From: Halorubrum sp. JWXQ-INN 858
GTDB taxonomy: Archaea; Halobacteriota; Halobacteria; Halobacteriales; Haloferacaceae
Length of the DNA stretch: 64,000 nt
Assembly: GCF_009806985.1 (NCBI RefSeq)
Contig: NZ_WUAX01000011.1
Span: 310,001-374,000 of the forward strand
Direction: 5' to 3'
A program made the translations under genes and the position numbers. This document shows, one piece after another, positions 9,700 to 18,788 of this stretch (its first letter is position 1; every line of letters begins with the position of its first letter). The notes below the pieces were generated by a model, which worked only from the letters and a program-made list of their open reading frames with translations, ran no database searches and had not been told where the DNA came from.

Positions 9700-10884
9700 C
9701 TATGTCCGGTCACTTGTATCCCAGACAATGACGTTTGATCCCTGAAGGAAGTTGAGTAATCCACGGAACATTCCGTAGTTGGCTTGGATAAAGTAGAACG
9801 GAATGTGGATTATTGCGCGGTGTTTTAAGTACCCCTTTTCAGAGAAATACCCGGCGACAGCGAGTGAGTAGAATACGCCTTGACCGACGAGAGGAATAGT
9901 GTAAAAAGTCGGGTTAGAAAGGGCGACCAAGCCGACGTTTGAAACGGCGATGGCGAGAAGGAATACGGGTGATAACCATCGAAGAACTTTGTGAGACCAC
10001 AACTGATAGGCGATGCGAGGATGTGAGAGTGGGTTTAAAAGATCAGGGTATCTGACAATGCTGTTCCAGCTCCGGGTAACGATCCGGATCCGACGATTCA
10101 ATTCGTTAGTGGCATTCTTTTCAGTCTCTTCCCATGCGACGGCTTTCGGTGCGTATTTCACCAGCCCTCCGTTTCGGAGTATAGATAGCGGTTCGGTGAA
10201 GTCACTGATCGCATCGGCCGGTTGTGGGACGTATGATTCGGCATGTACTGCGTAGATTGAACCGTTACCTGTGATGAGTGAACTTGTGGCTGATTCGAGT
10301 CGCTTGATCCGTGACTCGTACCGCCAATAGACTGATTCTCCCTCCACGTTACTCGAATCGTGGTAGCGGAGCTCGCCGACCACGCACCCGATGCGGGGTG
10401 TAAACCCTCGAACTAACTCCTTCAGCGCATCGGGCTCGTACATGCTGTTCGCGTCGGAGAAGACGAGGATTTCCTCATCAACGAGTTTGGCCACGCGATT
10501 CTGACACTCGGTCTTTCCAACTCGACCCTCGATACGTACGAGAGTAACATTCTGATTTTCATATGACCGAACGATCTCGTCCGTTGTATCGTCGGATCCA
10601 TCTGAGAACACGACGACGTTGAGTCGATCGGTGGGATACTCTAATTTGAGGCTATTTTCTATCTTCTCGGCAATGACGTCCTCCTCATTGTACGCTGCAA
10701 TGATGAGAGCGGTGGATGGAAGCTTGTCTAACTGAACTGCTTGGTCACTGGAACACAATCTGTTATATAAATACAATGTGGCCGGGTAAAAAAAGAACGT
10801 ATGTAGCATTGAACTCAAACACAATATAAACGTGGCCACGAGAATTATTTCTAGTGATATCAGAGGAGTTATTTGGATCATCAT
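9700..10884 (-). CDS. Membrane family 2 glycosyltransferase
   Basis: This 394-residue processive-type GT2 resembles poly-N-acetylglucosamine synthases. An N-terminal membrane helix (about 10-35) precedes the GT-A domain, with AAYNEED near 63, FSDGSDD (93-99) for nucleotide binding, FSDAN (142-146) as the DxD-like metal site, SDFTE (227-231) and a basic RRIRIVTRSW block (264-273). Two or three C-terminal membrane helices follow. It would extend a glycan at the cytoplasmic face. It is the left-most gene of the AT-rich island, with composition between the island and the host, and lies 7 bp after the next glycosyltransferase in what looks like one transcript. Confidence 0.93.
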   Translation of the reverse strand: MMIQITPLISLEIILVATFILCLSSMLHTFFFYPATLYLYNRLCSSDQAVQLDKLPSTALIIAAYNEEDVIAEKIENSLKLEYPTDRLNVVVFSDGSDDTTDEIVRSYENQNVTLVRIEGRVGKTECQNRVAKLVDEEILVFSDANSMYEPDALKELVRGFTPRIGCVVGELRYHDSSNVEGESVYWRYESRIKRLESATSSLITGNGSIYAVHAESYVPQPADAISDFTEPLSILRNGGLVKYAPKAVAWEETEKNATNELNRRIRIVTRSWNSIVRYPDLLNPLSHPRIAYQLWSHKVLRWLSPVFLLAIAVSNVGLVALSNPTFYTIPLVGQGVFYSLAVAGYFSEKGYLKHRAIIHIPFYFIQANYGMFRGLLNFLQGSNVIVWDTSDRT

Positions 10885-10891
10885 TCTTGCA

Positions 10892-12079
10892 CTATTGCTC
10901 GTTGATTAGAGATCGGTAGATACGCTCCACTTCCTGTACGTTCGTCTCCCACGAATAATTTTGCGCGATATTTCTTCCAGAAGCCGCTAAATCATCTCGT
11001 AACGATTTATCACGCGATAATTTTAATAAATAAGATCCCAACTCCTCGTGGTCTTGTTTATTGATTAAATATCCTTCTTTTCCATGTGTAATATATTCTT
11101 CTGGGCCCTCATTTTGGCAGGCAATCACGGGTAATTCACATGCCATGGCCTCTAGATATGCAATACCAAACGCTTCGCGGTAACTGGGAAGCACAAAAAC
11201 CTGAGAGTTCCAAAGGTACTCAAATACCTTTTCATTTAGGATCTCTCCAAGAAATAGCACGTCCTCCATATTCATTTCTTCCACATATTCTTCTAAGGTT
11301 TGTCGGTATGGTCCATCACCAATGAGAATATATTGATAATCAATATCTAGCTGGGAAAGCGCCTTAAGAGCAGTCAATTGATCCTTGGATCGTATTAAGT
11401 CACCAACTGAGATGATTGTCAGCTTATCTTCCGAGATCTCAGCGGGAACGTCCCTGTTTTTTACTTCATCTATTTTTGAGACTGGAATTCCGTTTGCGAT
11501 AACGTGAATTTCCGTTTCCCTTGCTACATGCTCCGGGATTTGCCGTTTTATTTTCTGGCTATTCACAAGAACAGCATCAGATTGTGTCAGACATTCATTT
11601 ACTATAAAGCGATTAAAGAATTGTTCGTACAGAAGATTTAGATCTGCTCCATGAACCGTCGTCACGAGTGGAACATCAAAATGCTTGCTAACCGGAATAG
11701 ATGCATATCCGTTTGGATTCGCAACGTGTGCATTAATCACATCCGGTGTGAAATTATCGTTTTCTAGGGACGAGATCCATTTACGAGAAAGAAAGCGAGA
11801 GATAATCGCGGTTAATGCCTGAGTGTGCTTATTTGGTAGTGAGATTGTTCGAGGATACCGAGTCGTTATACCGTCCATTTGCAATTTGTATGGAACATCT
11901 CTATGAAGTGATCTGTATTTTTCAGAAATACCTGGAAGAGACGGAATATAAGGGTGTGGGGAAATAACTTCTGGATCGTGACCCATTCGTTGCAGAGTTT
12001 TTACTTGATACTGAACGAATATGCCATATACTGGACGACATTTATCTGGATATAGGTTTGAGATGATTAAAGGTTTCAT
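10892..12079 (-). CDS. Family 4 glycosyltransferase
   Basis: This 395-residue GT-B enzyme has an N-terminal acceptor domain starting at MKPLIISNLYP with THGADLN-type (TVHGADLN) sequence, then a C-terminal Rossmann domain with IISVGDLIRSKD, YILIGDGPYR and the EX7E block in YREAFGIAYLEAMACELP that binds the donor nucleotide. It should add one sugar from a nucleotide donor to a lipid-linked glycan. The gene is AT-rich and ends 7 bp before the membrane GT2, with a third glycosyltransferase upstream on the same strand. Confidence 0.94.
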   Translation of the reverse strand: MKPLIISNLYPDKCRPVYGIFVQYQVKTLQRMGHDPEVISPHPYIPSLPGISEKYRSLHRDVPYKLQMDGITTRYPRTISLPNKHTQALTAIISRFLSRKWISSLENDNFTPDVINAHVANPNGYASIPVSKHFDVPLVTTVHGADLNLLYEQFFNRFIVNECLTQSDAVLVNSQKIKRQIPEHVARETEIHVIANGIPVSKIDEVKNRDVPAEISEDKLTIISVGDLIRSKDQLTALKALSQLDIDYQYILIGDGPYRQTLEEYVEEMNMEDVLFLGEILNEKVFEYLWNSQVFVLPSYREAFGIAYLEAMACELPVIACQNEGPEEYITHGKEGYLINKQDHEELGSYLLKLSRDKSLRDDLAASGRNIAQNYSWETNVQEVERIYRSLINEQ

Positions 12080-12153
12080 CAGTTTCTCAAAAGAAGAACT
12101 TGATGATGGGATTTGAAATTTTTGATCGAGAAACGAGTGTCACTCTATCAGCA

Positions 12154-13092
12154 TTAGATGCACGTGAGAGCACGAATCTTGTCTCTAAAATACTTAGCAA
12201 ATCGGTATAAAGGGCTTCCTCCGAGCGAAATAATAAATAATAAAATTGTGCCAACAGACAATGGATTATACATGATCGATTTAAATAAATACCTCCTAGC
12301 TTCAGAGTATCTACCAAGGTATAGTGCAGATCTGCCAATACGTTTAAGAAACATTGATTTGAATCTTAGTTGGAATCGTACGCCTTCACTCTTCGCTAAA
12401 TTTTTATGCTTTTCATATATTTTTGGATATGCAACATCACGAAGTTCGGTATGCCGGTCACCGATCTGATCATATTCACCAAATCTACGAATAACAAGTG
12501 GTTCAGGAACAGACTCAAAACTAGTATCTGATGCCAATCTTATCCACCATTCCCGATCCTGCATGATTGGCAATTCTGGATCTGGCTTACCAACGGAATT
12601 TATCAAATGATGACTCACTAAGACACTGGAAAAGCCACCAATGACACCTCCAGAGAACAAATACCGTCGTATATTTCCACGGACGGTAGGAGTAAAAGTT
12701 TTAATTGTATTCCCATTCCCATCTACAAATTCTTGCCCAGTATAGACGACACCAACAGAATCATTTCGATGAATTTTATTTATTTGCTTTTCTATCTTAG
12801 TTTTCTTCCATTGATCATCATCATCAAGAAAAGCAATATACTCTCCATTGGCATTCTTAATACCCCAATTACGTGCAGCATTGGCACCTTGATTTTTTTC
12901 GAATTTTTTGTAATAAATGTTATGGTTCTGATCATATAGGAACTTTATCTCCTTGGTTGAAGCATCATCGATAACCAATATTTCAATATTCTGGTATGAT
13001 TGGTCTAAAACACTCTTGATTGCTTCATTAACCATTTTCGGTCGATTGTAAGTAGGAATAACAACACTGACAAGAGGAGCTTCTGAAGCCAT
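12154..13092 (-). CDS. Family 2 glycosyltransferase
   Basis: This 312-residue GT-A enzyme starts with VSVVIPTYNRPKMV, has VIDDAS for the nucleotide and FLDDDDQW as the metal-binding DxD, and carries QDREWW as the likely catalytic region near residue 180. A moderately hydrophobic stretch near residue 280 may associate with the membrane. It belongs to the three-gene glycosyltransferase run 9700-13092 on the minus strand and is divergent from the Wzy-like gene. Base composition is among the most AT-rich in the window. Confidence 0.94.
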   Translation of the reverse strand: MASEAPLVSVVIPTYNRPKMVNEAIKSVLDQSYQNIEILVIDDASTKEIKFLYDQNHNIYYKKFEKNQGANAARNWGIKNANGEYIAFLDDDDQWKKTKIEKQINKIHRNDSVGVVYTGQEFVDGNGNTIKTFTPTVRGNIRRYLFSGGVIGGFSSVLVSHHLINSVGKPDPELPIMQDREWWIRLASDTSFESVPEPLVIRRFGEYDQIGDRHTELRDVAYPKIYEKHKNLAKSEGVRFQLRFKSMFLKRIGRSALYLGRYSEARRYLFKSIMYNPLSVGTILLFIISLGGSPLYRFAKYFRDKIRALTCI

Positions 13093-13132
13093 CCTTTTTA
13101 CAGCATTCGTATAAAGTTAAAAGTGATTCGCA

Positions 13133-13139
13133 ATATATA
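13133..13139 (+). promoter_or_regulatory. TATA box of the O-antigen-ligase-like gene
   Basis: ATATATA lies 33-39 bp before the ATG at 13172. In this AT-rich stretch the assignment is only moderate. Confidence 0.35.
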
Positions 13140-13171
13140 GGTATTTGCACATCAATGATCGATCAGAGATA

Positions 13172-14410
13172 ATGAACAGTGGCTCCTTTTTAAAATCACT
13201 TAGTCCGCTTCTTTTTCGTGACAGATCGGTATTGATCGTACTGATACTATCTGTTTTCACCGTTGCTACATATAATCAAGGGCAAGCTAGATTATTCACC
13301 CAAATATCAATGGTATTATATATATCGTTACTCTCCTTAACGATTCTTCTTGAAAATGATTCAAAGATGGGAGTATGGGGTCGTCAAAGCTTTATTTTTT
13401 TAATTTTATTTATACTTATCTATATATATTCCACAGTGATTACGCAATCGCTTGTGGAAGTTGGGATGGCGGTTACATTATCAAGTATTCTTATTATGCT
13501 ACTCTACTTGGTACCAAAAGCGGTATCACTCAATGTCTTCTTACACTATATTGCATTATTATCTGCTCTACTAGGAAGTCTTGGATTACTACCTCTTTTA
13601 GTCGGAGAATTTAAAATAGTTGTATTACCTGTTGAGTTGCACACAGGCCATAATATACGGATCCTCGGAACAAATGTTGAGGTACTGAGAATACAATCAG
13701 TATTCGGCAATCCTAATGGCCTAGCTCGTCTTGTTGGTCCCGGATCGTTGGTCTCGGCATACTTATTATTAAAAACGCGGAAGTGGAGGTACTTACTGTT
13801 CTTTTCCCTGTCAGCGATATGTTTGTATCTTACTGGCAGCCGATCTGGCTCATTAATATTCTTTTCTGGTGTATTAATATATGCATCTCTATTTATTATG
13901 AATAAATTGAATATTGGTAGTCTTAGCCGAGTGATTGTAGACTGTGTTTTCACTACGATCTCTTTAGTCATAGCAATAGCACTGCTCGGTAGAATCGAGT
14001 TACTATACTTGCTGCCTGTCGATTTTACAAATAGATTACTTTTATGGGAAGCAACTGCTAATCTCATAAGGGATAACACAATAGCTGGAATGGGGTATAA
14101 CCTTGGATACGATTTCATGTCTCCATTACTTCCAGAGAGGTTTGAAGGCTATTCACCGCACAATTCGTATCTTCGCATGTTTCTTCATACTGGTATTGTT
14201 GGTGGTATCTCGTACATTCTTTTCCACTATATCATACTTTCTAGGTTTTCCAGAACAAATATGTCGAATGAAGATCAGTTTCTACTCAGCTTAACAATTA
14301 CAATGATCATTATACAATTATTTGAGACATTTTCTACTATTGGCCTCACTCATGGATCAGTGATAAGTTCCATATGCTTGGGGTATTGTCTCTATCGCAC
14401 AGCAAACTAA
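13172..14410 (+). CDS. O-antigen ligase/polymerase-like membrane protein (Wzy/WaaL)
   Basis: This protein of about 412 residues has 10-12 membrane helices and one large loop. Family marks are FGNPNGLAR, the TGSRSG turn, RLLLWEATANLI and the periplasmic-type PHNSYLRMFLHTGIVG segment of PF04932 proteins. Such enzymes join or polymerise lipid-linked glycans outside the membrane. The first ATG of the open frame is at 13172; the upstream extension starts only at a TTG. It lies between glycosyltransferases in the AT-rich island and probably polymerises the glycan they make. Confidence 0.88.
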   Translation: MNSGSFLKSLSPLLFRDRSVLIVLILSVFTVATYNQGQARLFTQISMVLYISLLSLTILLENDSKMGVWGRQSFIFLILFILIYIYSTVITQSLVEVGMAVTLSSILIMLLYLVPKAVSLNVFLHYIALLSALLGSLGLLPLLVGEFKIVVLPVELHTGHNIRILGTNVEVLRIQSVFGNPNGLARLVGPGSLVSAYLLLKTRKWRYLLFFSLSAICLYLTGSRSGSLIFFSGVLIYASLFIMNKLNIGSLSRVIVDCVFTTISLVIAIALLGRIELLYLLPVDFTNRLLLWEATANLIRDNTIAGMGYNLGYDFMSPLLPERFEGYSPHNSYLRMFLHTGIVGGISYILFHYIILSRFSRTNMSNEDQFLLSLTITMIIIQLFETFSTIGLTHGSVISSICLGYCLYRTAN

Positions 14411-14486
14411 CTGTAGACCCATAATTACCTGGCTCTGTAGTTCCGCTAGACGCGAGGGATTCGACTGCGTTATTGCCGTAGAAAGC

Positions 14487-14526
14487 GAAGAGACAGATTG
14501 GTTTGATATCCGAAATCCGTCTCTTC
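14487..14526. repeat. Inverted repeat at the transposase start
   Basis: GAAGAGACAGA and TCCGTCTCTTC are complementary at 10 of 11 positions around an 18-base loop. It overlaps the first codons of the decayed transposase, about 76 bp after the O-antigen-ligase-like gene. It may be part of the element's end or a chance hairpin. Confidence 0.4.
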
Positions 14527-15317
14527 ACGCGTGTTACGGTCGCTAAGGCTAGATCAGTTGTTGCTAATCCGGACGAGCCCGCCGACTCCGAGGGGAGGCG
14601 GGTTCGCCGAGTGGGCGATGCTCACCGTGCATGCACTCCGCATCGAGTTGGTCAAATCCTACCGCGTTGTGGTGGATTTGCTCTCAGAAATGCCCGGCGT
14701 TCTTGAAGAGGTCGGACTCACTAGGCTTCCACACTACACGGTGCTTCGCACGTGGTTTGAGCGGATTCCGACCAAGACGTGGCGTGCGTTTCTCGGCTGA
14801 TGCGCCGAGAAACGCACCGGCCACGCTGCTATCGATTCGACTGGCTTTGACCGTGATCAGCCCAGCCGTCACTACGCCAACCGCACGAACTACCGCGTTC
14901 GAGCGCTAAAAGTTGGCTCCCATAGATATCGAATTACGGACATTATCGACATCCACTCAACGACCTCAAAGAAACACGATGCGAAGATCGGCCCGTAGGT
15001 CGCCGACGCAAGACCGACGACCTTCGGAGTCTCACTGTTGATCGTGGCTATGACGCCAAATCCTTCCGCGATGAACTCCGCGAAAACGGGATCTGACCAT
15101 TGATTAAATACCGGGTCATGAATCCACCCGATCACGCTACAACGCCTGCATAGACGGTGGTCGCTACCATCAACGTTCTATGTCAGAAACCATCTTCTCA
15201 TCGATTAAGCGCACGCTCGGCTCCGCCGTGCGTGCGCAGAGCTGGTGGTTAGAGTTCCGCGAAATGCTGCTGAAAGCCACCGTCTACAACCTTCGCCGGA
15301 GCGTTCGATACCCATGA
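14503..15317 (+). pseudogene. Decayed IS5-type DDE transposase
   Basis: Joining frames gives a haloarchaeal IS5-like transposase: an N-terminal part at 14503, GGFAEWAMLTVHALRIEL from about 14600, then the catalytic part HAAIDSTGFD...SRHYANRTNYRVRALK, GYDAKSFRDELRENG and a C-terminal SWWLEFREMLLKATVYNLRRSVRYP ending at the TGA 15315-15317. Damage includes a frameshift near 14595, an in-frame TGA at 14798, a small deletion after RALK, a TAG at 14996 and further frameshifts. It cannot be active. Its GC content is above that of the island around it. Outer ends and target duplications could not be placed. Confidence 0.88.
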
Positions 15318-15542
15318 AATCCGGCACCGTGTACCAAAACTACAGAGCCACCTGTCAATCTGTTTGGGATATATTTCGATGAAAACACTGGAATTAAGTT
15401 ACAAAATATCTGTAAGAGTCATGTCGGTGCAACTGCGGAGAGGTTCCTAATCTTTCATTCTGTGAAGAGAGTAGAGGTGCTCCTTAGGAATGCCAGATTA
15501 TCTTACATTCTTCTTTTCAAATATGTAAAAAGGAAGAGTTAA
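15318..15542 (+). pseudogene. Possible C-terminal gene scrap behind the transposase
   Basis: An open frame of about 74 codons with no ATG runs from the transposase stop to a TAA at 15540-15542. Its sequence (for example LFGIYFDENTGIKLQ and a basic, hydrophobic end) looks protein-like. It may be the tail of a gene cut by the insertion. I do not recognise the family, and a chance frame in AT-rich DNA is possible. Confidence 0.3.
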
Positions 15543-15593
15543 GACAATAGGATCGTGGCTCCGAGCCTTTGCCGTTGCCACAACGTGCTTGAA

Positions 15594-16283
15594 TTAACGC
15601 GACTCTCTATTATATCTTGAAGATTTATCATGCCACTTTTGGTGACGAGCAATCACGACAACAGGTATCTGTTTTATATTAAGGTATTGTGCGATAGCAA
15701 GCCTGTGTCGTCCATCTACCCAAAGGAATTCACCATCTCGACCAATATCAACAGCAATTTCATCCCAGTAAAGATCCTTTGAAAGAGGTATCGAATATGG
15801 TTTTTCTGACAATTCTTCCTGTGATTTATATCCATTCTCTTTCATGTCGTAACACAGATCTTCTATTCTTTCAGTGTAAGAATCGAATTCTTTATCATTT
15901 GATTTCTTATATTCTGCTAACGTAGTACATTCCCAATCTATTCCATGATCAAAACGTCTTTGAATAGACTCATAAAATCGTTTCTTGTGATAAGTAGTAC
16001 CTTCTTTATCCCAGTTTCCATCGAGGACAATGCCTACATCGGCTCTTCTATATTCATATGCACCCACTCTCCCTGTTGATCGACAGATCTGATTTGGGTT
16101 GATATATATTATATCACAGCCATACAATATAGAACGATTCAACATATATATTACTCTCCGATGATAGCGTTTAAATTCATTACGTACTTTGTTCATAGCT
16201 GCTTTTAATCCACGACTTGCACATAGTGATGAAATGTCTAAAATTCTTTGTCTGATCAAATTAATCACCGAGTATTCAGTCAC
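15594..16283 (-). CDS. ParB/sulfiredoxin-like nuclease-fold domain protein in the glycan island
   Basis: This 229-residue protein ends with a ParB/Srx-like motif: DEIAVDIGRDGEFLWVDGRHRLAIAQYLN, followed by a PVVVIARH strand. In ParB-type folds the G-R-H-R box binds nucleotide or phosphate. The N-terminal half has a basic helix (RNEFKRYHRR) and tyrosine-rich sequence I do not recognise. There is no partition partner nearby. Similar proteins occur, as far as I recall, in haloarchaeal polysaccharide loci, so a role in sugar or lipid phosphate chemistry is possible but unproven. It is strongly AT-rich, like the island. Confidence 0.7.
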   Translation of the reverse strand: MTEYSVINLIRQRILDISSLCASRGLKAAMNKVRNEFKRYHRRVIYMLNRSILYGCDIIYINPNQICRSTGRVGAYEYRRADVGIVLDGNWDKEGTTYHKKRFYESIQRRFDHGIDWECTTLAEYKKSNDKEFDSYTERIEDLCYDMKENGYKSQEELSEKPYSIPLSKDLYWDEIAVDIGRDGEFLWVDGRHRLAIAQYLNIKQIPVVVIARHQKWHDKSSRYNRESR

Positions 16284-16593
16284 ATGATTTCAACCATCAT
16301 AATTTCATCCATTCATTGTTCTTTGGAAGGACATCTGCACTAGCGAACTGTATCTTTTGACTCGAAAAGGACGAAGGCACTACTAACGTGCTTAACAAAA
16401 CAATCCGCTCGGTAAATTACCATGTCGGGCATCGCTGACCCAGTGCTTACCCTCTTCGACTTGATAGCGACAGTTCAGCAGTATTATAATTTCCTGCAGA
16501 AGGGCATTACTCAAAAGCCAAACAGCAATTCGAGACCAGATTCAACAAGACACATCGGTAGATACTACATTATCAGGCCACTCCAATTCAATA
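16284..16593. other. Intergenic AT-rich segment
   Basis: This is a divergent gap of about 310 bp. A 60-codon plus-strand frame (16422-16604) overlaps the next gene's start and matches nothing I know. Nothing else is recognised. Confidence 0.4.
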
Positions 16594-17769
16594 ATGGTGC
16601 ATAATACGATCACACATGTCATTGTGGGTGACCACGAGTATGCCCACGAGATACCACATCGAGAACACCGATTAGCAAATTATCTGTCCAATCTACCTAC
16701 GACTAATATGGTTCTCTGGATTTACCCTGATGCTATCTCTGAATGGAAAAGCGAGAATAAAAATGGTCTAATCCGAGAGATCACAGTTCCGACACAGTGT
16801 GGCCCAGTACGACTTCGGAATAGGTTAATAGATAGACCTGTTTTCAAGAGCTATTTCAAAAGGGAAATTGAATCAAAGATCAGACAATTTCTTGGAGAGA
16901 AGACCGTTCTATGGTACTACTCCCCACAATTTTCTTTTCTTTGTGAAAATAGGGACCTATGGGATGCGATCATATACGATTGTAGTGACAATCACACTAC
17001 TACTGGCTGGAAATACAGGCATGAGAAGGGAATACTTGAGTCATATAGAGACAGAATCTCAGCTCTATTTTCACTATTAAATGAAAAGAAGATACTGGAT
17101 CACACGGACATCGTATTTGCCTCATCTGAATATTTATATGATAAACTAAAAGCACATACAACTGCGCCGATCCATCTCGAAGAAACGGGGGTTGATCTTG
17201 ACAAATTTAATGCGAAGGAGACATACGATCAAATAGAAGAATTCAATCGCCCACGATTAGGGTTTGTAGGAAAATTAAAAAAGAAAATTGATTATCAAGT
17301 ATTAGATGGAATCGCAAAATCGAATCCGTCATGGAATGTCATTCTAGTTGGGCCACGATATGGAGTAGATATCGACCATCTACTAGAGACTTCAAACGTC
17401 ACTTGGATCGGTGCGGTTGAACCTCATGAGGTTCCGAAAGTAATGAACAGTCTTGATGTCGGACTCATGCCGTACCGAGAGATTGAGTATAATGAAGCCG
17501 TGTTCCCACTCAAGTTTCATGAGTACTTGGCCAGTGGCCTTCCAGTAGTTGGCTGCGGGCTACCCTCCACGGACCAATGGACTCAGAATGGAGTATACAT
17601 ACATACGTCCGCTCAATCGTCTGACTTTTCGAACGCATGTGATGAAGCTCTCTCATGGGAGACAAACAAGAATATTCGCAAGGAAATAGCAGCACAGGCA
17701 GATTGGAGCTCAAAGCTCGATCGAATTTATCACCGTGTATTAGACACAATCCACTTCGATACCTCTTGA
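16594..17769 (+). CDS. Glycosyltransferase, GT-B fold
   Basis: This 391-residue protein shows the GT-B pattern: an N-terminal domain with an LRNR-containing loop and a WYYSP strand, then ETGVDLDKF and RPRLGFVGKLKKKIDYQ opening the donor domain. VILVGP, DVGLMPYREIEYNEAVFPLKFHEYL (quoted only as a landmark region near residues 305-330) and SGLPVVGCG follow. It resembles glycosyltransferases with a UDP-galactopyranose-type donor domain. It should add a sugar to the island's glycan. It is the only glycosyltransferase in the island read on the plus strand. Confidence 0.88.
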   Translation: MVHNTITHVIVGDHEYAHEIPHREHRLANYLSNLPTTNMVLWIYPDAISEWKSENKNGLIREITVPTQCGPVRLRNRLIDRPVFKSYFKREIESKIRQFLGEKTVLWYYSPQFSFLCENRDLWDAIIYDCSDNHTTTGWKYRHEKGILESYRDRISALFSLLNEKKILDHTDIVFASSEYLYDKLKAHTTAPIHLEETGVDLDKFNAKETYDQIEEFNRPRLGFVGKLKKKIDYQVLDGIAKSNPSWNVILVGPRYGVDIDHLLETSNVTWIGAVEPHEVPKVMNSLDVGLMPYREIEYNEAVFPLKFHEYLASGLPVVGCGLPSTDQWTQNGVYIHTSAQSSDFSNACDEALSWETNKNIRKEIAAQADWSSKLDRIYHRVLDTIHFDTS

Positions 17770-17980
17770 ATTTCATCTAATCGGAGTGTGGACTATAGAC
17801 ATAGATTATGTCATACTATATCGGATTGATGGCATCTGGACCCCAGAAGGATTTCAGCAACTCAGCAAGGAAGGGATTCTCCGTGTTGATGTGTGAATAC
17901 CTCTCACAAAATATTGAGATATGAATTATATTATTTAAAACACTTTAGAACAATATATAAATTGTCGGAGTATATAATAA

Positions 17981-18706
17981 CTAATCGAATCTGGGATTAC
18001 TATATGCTACCACGTTCGACGAAGAAGTGATCTTGTCGAACGACGTCTCAAGCGTCGACCGTGCCCGTTGAATTCGGTCATGAAGATCTTCAAATCGAGG
18101 TTTGTTATCATGCCATTCAATGAGCATAAACTGACAGTGATTTTCAAGTGTTTCTAATTCAGATTCAATTAGATCTACTTCTGATGCTTCAATATCACAA
18201 ATTAGTGAAAATGTATCAAGGTTGTACAATTCACAAAGTTGTTTTATATTAGTTGAATCAACAGTCATACTGTGTTTTCCCTTAGTATTATGTGGACTTC
18301 CGCCCCAAAATCGTTCTTGGACGGTAAGATTAACAGTATCACTATCAGGAGAATACGCAGCACTCATAATTTCATAATCTGAATTGTTTAGATCTCGCGT
18401 CCTTTCCAGAAGGCTAATTAATTGCTTGTTTGGTTCAACCGCAACATGTGTATGGTGCTCGTTTTTTGTATTGTTTGCAACACATGAGATATATCCAATT
18501 CCGGCCCCCAATTCAATTATGTCTGTGTTTGTTGGAAAATAGTTGTTTATTAATGATCTCTCTGCACTCTCATAGCTACCTTGTATTATATGACCTTTAA
18601 GCCATGGATCAACTGTTTCGGTGGGGGCATATAATCTAATATTATTGACATTTAAAATATCTCCAGCAAACCATCCTTGAATCTTTTTTGAGTAGCTTTG
18701 GAGCAT
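17981..18706 (-). CDS. FkbM-family SAM-dependent methyltransferase
   Basis: This 241-residue Rossmann methyltransferase has motif I IIELGAGIGYISC, an acidic post-motif (AVEPNKQ), IMSAAY, a substrate-side SMTVDSTNI and CDIEASEVDLIE typical of FkbM proteins. It probably O-methylates a sugar of the surface glycan. It lies last in the AT-rich island beside the ABC exporter, both on the minus strand. The 211-bp gap before it may hold a short gene remnant. Confidence 0.88.
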   Translation of the reverse strand: MLQSYSKKIQGWFAGDILNVNNIRLYAPTETVDPWLKGHIIQGSYESAERSLINNYFPTNTDIIELGAGIGYISCVANNTKNEHHTHVAVEPNKQLISLLERTRDLNNSDYEIMSAAYSPDSDTVNLTVQERFWGGSPHNTKGKHSMTVDSTNIKQLCELYNLDTFSLICDIEASEVDLIESELETLENHCQFMLIEWHDNKPRFEDLHDRIQRARSTLETSFDKITSSSNVVAYSNPRFD

Positions 18707-18788
18707 TCTATGATACTATGCAGCTTTTAGACGCATGTCGTCTTTGGTTGTAATACTCAATCCGCATAACGTATCATACTAGTCGGTT

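Noticed and set aside
12087..12338. An 83-codon minus-strand frame at the end of a glycosyltransferase
   Set aside because: It overlaps the well-supported GT2 gene in another frame; residues are typical of AT-rich shadow frames.
14487..14526. Inverted repeat as terminator of the O-antigen-ligase-like gene
   Set aside because: It overlaps the transposase start and has no T-run; association with the insertion is at least as likely.
16422..16604. A 60-codon frame before a glycosyltransferase
   Set aside because: It overlaps the glycosyltransferase start and shows no recognisable domain or promoter.
17800..17905. A short protein-like stretch (RIDGIWTPEGFQQLSKEG) between genes
   Set aside because: It is only about 25 codons; it may be a gene remnant but is too short to support.
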